DNA from: Rhodobacteraceae bacterium PARR1
GTDB taxonomy: Bacteria > Pseudomonadota > Alphaproteobacteria > Rhodobacterales > Rhodobacteraceae
Reading direction: 5' to 3'
DNA: 34,637 nt
Assembly: GCA_002256185.1 (NCBI GenBank)
Contig: NKIT01000026.1
Span: forward strand, 1-34,637
The translations under genes and the position numbers were made by a program. The notes under the pieces are model-generated. The model was given only the letters and a program-made list of their open reading frames with translations, ran no database searches and was not told the DNA's origin. Below are positions 32,744-34,637 of this stretch, piece after piece (positions within the stretch are counted from its first letter, which is position 1; each line of letters begins with the position of its first letter).

Positions 32744-32782
32744 GTGGACGCTAGGCCCCGCCCCCACAAGCCTTGCGGCAGG

Positions 32783-33607
32783 CTATTCCTGGCGCGCGAG
32801 TTCGTCCGCGTTCTCGGCGAGCATCGCTTCGATCTCGGCAATGCTGTAGCCGGTCAGCTTGGCGATCTTCGCCTTCTCGGCGCCCGGCAGGTCAGCAAAG
32901 CTGCGCTTAGGCGGCAGGTCGGCGCTTGCTGCGGCGAACTTCTGCTCCATGCCGGCAAAAGCGCCCATCAGCTGCGGCAGCGATTCCATGGACGCGGTGA
33001 AGCTCTTGCGCGCATAGGCGGCACCGCTTTCGGTCTGGAAGAAGGCCTCGATATCGTCGAGCTCCTTCTGCGAAAAGTGGATCGCGTACAGCTCCGACAT
33101 GGCTTTGCGCATGGTCGGTTCCATCGCTGTCATCATCTCGCGCATCACGCCCGGCATCACCGCCAATTCGCGGCTGTGGCGCTCGGCGTAGGCGGGATCG
33201 AGCAGCACGGCGATTTCCGCAGTCTGCTCATCGGAAAGGCCGAGCGTCGCCGGGCTTATGCCGATGCCCTTGAAGACAACGGCGTTCGCCGGCGCATCGG
33301 ATGCGGCCATGATCGGGCCGAGCATTTTGTCCAGCATCCCGCCCATCATCTCTCCCAGCGTTCCCTCAGGGATCATGCGAGTGATGATACGCTGCGCCTG
33401 AGGCAGCCGCACCTCCTGCTCGATAGTAAGCGGTTCGGCCGGGAACATCTTGCCGAGCATGGCCATGGTCTGGTCCACTTCGGCTGCCCCGGTTTCGGAA
33501 TGCCCGGTTGCAGAATGAGGGTCGGCTTCGGCCTGCGCAGCGAGCGGCTGGGGCACCAGAGACAGTGTAGCCAAGCCTGCCAGACGTACGAAAATACGAC
33601 GAATCAT
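32783..33607 (-). CDS. secreted DUF2059-type protein
   Basis: The 274-residue protein has a signal peptide (MIRRIFVRLAGLATLSLVPQ...AAQA, cut near residue 26). It is mostly helical and methionine-rich. A DUF2059-like segment lies around 150-215 (RHSRELAVMPGVMREMMTAM, FSQKELDDIEAFFQTESGAA, YARKSFTASMESLPQLM). DUF2059 proteins are periplasmic and of unknown function. Codon choice differs from the rest of the window: CTC is common among leucines here and rare in the genes to the left. It ends 40 nt before the helicase start, with no shared theme. Similar proteins are familiar to me from sphingomonads. Confidence 0.82.
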   Translation of the reverse strand: MIRRIFVRLAGLATLSLVPQPLAAQAEADPHSATGHSETGAAEVDQTMAMLGKMFPAEPLTIEQEVRLPQAQRIITRMIPEGTLGEMMGGMLDKMLGPIMAASDAPANAVVFKGIGISPATLGLSDEQTAEIAVLLDPAYAERHSRELAVMPGVMREMMTAMEPTMRKAMSELYAIHFSQKELDDIEAFFQTESGAAYARKSFTASMESLPQLMGAFAGMEQKFAAASADLPPKRSFADLPGAEKAKIAKLTGYSIAEIEAMLAENADELARQE

Positions 33608-33659
33608 CCGTTTGCTCCGCTTGAGTGATCGCCCCGGTCTGCCTGGATCGGTGCGCAGG

Positions 33660-34637
33660 TCAAAGCCCTTTGAGGACGTCGTCCGGCACCTTCTTCGGCG
33701 AAGCGCGTACCGCTTGCGCGAGCGCCGTCTCGGCCTCGCAACGCTCGGCGCTGTCGGGATCGGTCAGGGCAGCCTTGAGTCGTTCCAGCGAGAGCCCGCT
33801 TCGCTCCAGCGTGTCGTTCACTAGCCAGCCGGGAATGGCGTAGCGCGTCTCGCCGCCCTTCGGCATGTGGCTGAGCACCTTGGCTTCCAGCAGCTTGCGC
33901 AGCAAGTCCTGCTCGCGGGCGCGTTCCTTCTCACTGAAGTCAAGCGTCAGCGCGCGCAGGTCGCCATCCATCGCCATCCGGCAGATCTGCGCGGACTTGG
34001 CCTGCGCAGCGGTAAGCCAGATCGCCTTGAGCTCGGCCCGCGCCTCCAGCGCATCCCGGTCCGCCACCTCCGCAGACCCGAGTGCCTGCAACCGCACGAA
34101 GTTCAAGGGCAGCACGATGTCGGGCTTGTTGATCGCCGTCAGCAACTCGCGGGCGAGCTTGGGGTCCACACGCTTCACGGCGTCCATGTCGACGCTCAAG
34201 CCAAAAATCTCGCGCACCTTGGCATCGACCTCGGCATCGCTGAGCACGGCGATCGGGGGCGCGCTGTCCTCGCTCCCGTCGGAGCATTGCGAGAGCATCC
34301 GGGGGATAGCGAGGACCACCAGCACGATAACGATCCCGCGCACGATCCGCGGCCCGATACCGCTCGTGCCGTCGTCGGGCTTGGGATCCCACGAGGCGAC
34401 GCGCTCGGGATCGAGGTGGCTTTCGAGCTCGGGATAGCGGTCGCGGATGCCGGTGAGCAGCTTGTGAACCTCGAGCCGCTTGACCTTCAGCCGGTCGACA
34501 ATGCCCGCCGCACCGGGGCGCGAAAGCTCCGTCCATGCCTTGTGGAGCGGGTGACCCGGCTCCTGCACCTTCTCGTGGAAACGCATCCCCTTCAGCCGCT
34601 GGTTCAGGAACATCAGCGCCGGGCGCTCCTCGATGGA
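33660..34637 (-). CDS. unknown single-pass membrane protein, probably partial at its N-terminus
   Basis: I do not recognise this family. An ATG at 34613 would give 317 residues, but the frame stays open for the last eight codons to the window edge (SIEERPAL before MFLNQRLKG), so the real start may lie outside. The visible part has a basic, helical N-terminal region (to ~residue 80), one membrane helix near 86-104 (IGPRIVRGIVIVLVVLAIPR) and a helical C-terminal region rich in charged residues with repeated ALxARAELKA and EKERAREQDLLRKLLEAKVL segments. Topology is probably cytosol to periplasm. Leucine CTC codons are frequent, as in the DUF2059 gene 52 nt downstream, and unlike the rest of the window. 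Confidence 0.7.
   Translation of the reverse strand, partial: SIEERPALMFLNQRLKGMRFHEKVQEPGHPLHKAWTELSRPGAAGIVDRLKVKRLEVHKLLTGIRDRYPELESHLDPERVASWDPKPDDGTSGIGPRIVRGIVIVLVVLAIPRMLSQCSDGSEDSAPPIAVLSDAEVDAKVREIFGLSVDMDAVKRVDPKLARELLTAINKPDIVLPLNFVRLQALGSAEVADRDALEARAELKAIWLTAAQAKSAQICRMAMDGDLRALTLDFSEKERAREQDLLRKLLEAKVLSHMPKGGETRYAIPGWLVNDTLERSGLSLERLKAALTDPDSAERCEAETALAQAVRASPKKVPDDVLKGL

Noticed and set aside
31943-33628. 561-codon plus-strand open frame crossing the composition break at ~32.78 kb
   Set aside because: Antisense to the helicase and to the DUF2059 gene, with no domain. It was tempting as evidence that the join is natural, but open frames across GC-rich DNA are expected by chance.
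1-34637. tRNA genes, rRNA and CRISPR arrays
   Set aside because: No T-loop GGTTCGA-type sequence within a cloverleaf and no regularly spaced short repeats were found by eye.

Overview
The first ~32.77 kb reads as chromosomal DNA of an alphaproteobacterium of the Rhodobacteraceae type. The support is high GC, heavy use of TTG and CTT leucine codons, the gene order ruvCAB - ybgC - tolQRAB - pal - cpoB - tilS - ftsH, fhs next to folD, and short hairpin-rich intergenic repeats. The last ~1.85 kb (32783 to the end) changes in style: leucine CTC becomes frequent, and the two encoded proteins remind me more of Sphingomonadales proteins. This could be a horizontal-transfer border or an assembly join.

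Layout. (1) 1-7003: a catabolic cluster on the minus strand with an N-formylglutamate-amidohydrolase-family hydrolase, a glutamine-synthetase-like ligase, an aldehyde dehydrogenase, an iron-containing alcohol dehydrogenase and, beyond a hairpin-rich gap, a FAD oxidoreductase cut by the window edge. A divergent RpiR-family regulator (6134-7003) probably controls it. The set fits a gamma-glutamylation route for an amine or amino alcohol: cap with glutamate, oxidise alcohol to aldehyde to acid, release. (2) 7004-9395: two copies of a ~270-290 nt structured repeat. Each lies directly after the end of an EamA transporter reading frame, one intact and one reduced to a C-terminal remnant. Between them sits an orphan exported protein of lower GC. 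(3) 9596-12199: msrA, prmA (with an apparently duplicated N-terminal domain), a small membrane protein, and a DUF1127 protein. (4) 12534-24780: Holliday-junction resolution (ruvCAB), an unknown protein, the Tol-Pal envelope system (ybgC to cpoB), tilS and ftsH, nearly all on the plus strand and closely packed. (5) 24867-28605: a MOSC protein, then fhs, a chorismate-mutase-like protein and folD (one-carbon folate metabolism). Striking palindromes stand upstream of fhs. (6) 28727-32743: a membrane-anchored LytTR regulator converging on pdeM and a ligase-associated DEXH helicase (DNA damage response). The DNA ligase and exonuclease that often accompany them are not present. (7) 32783-34637: a DUF2059 secreted protein and an unknown single-pass membrane protein that probably runs past the window edge.

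No rRNA, tRNA, CRISPR array, insertion sequence or phage gene was seen. Family assignments come from motif reading and memory of protein families; no searches were run.
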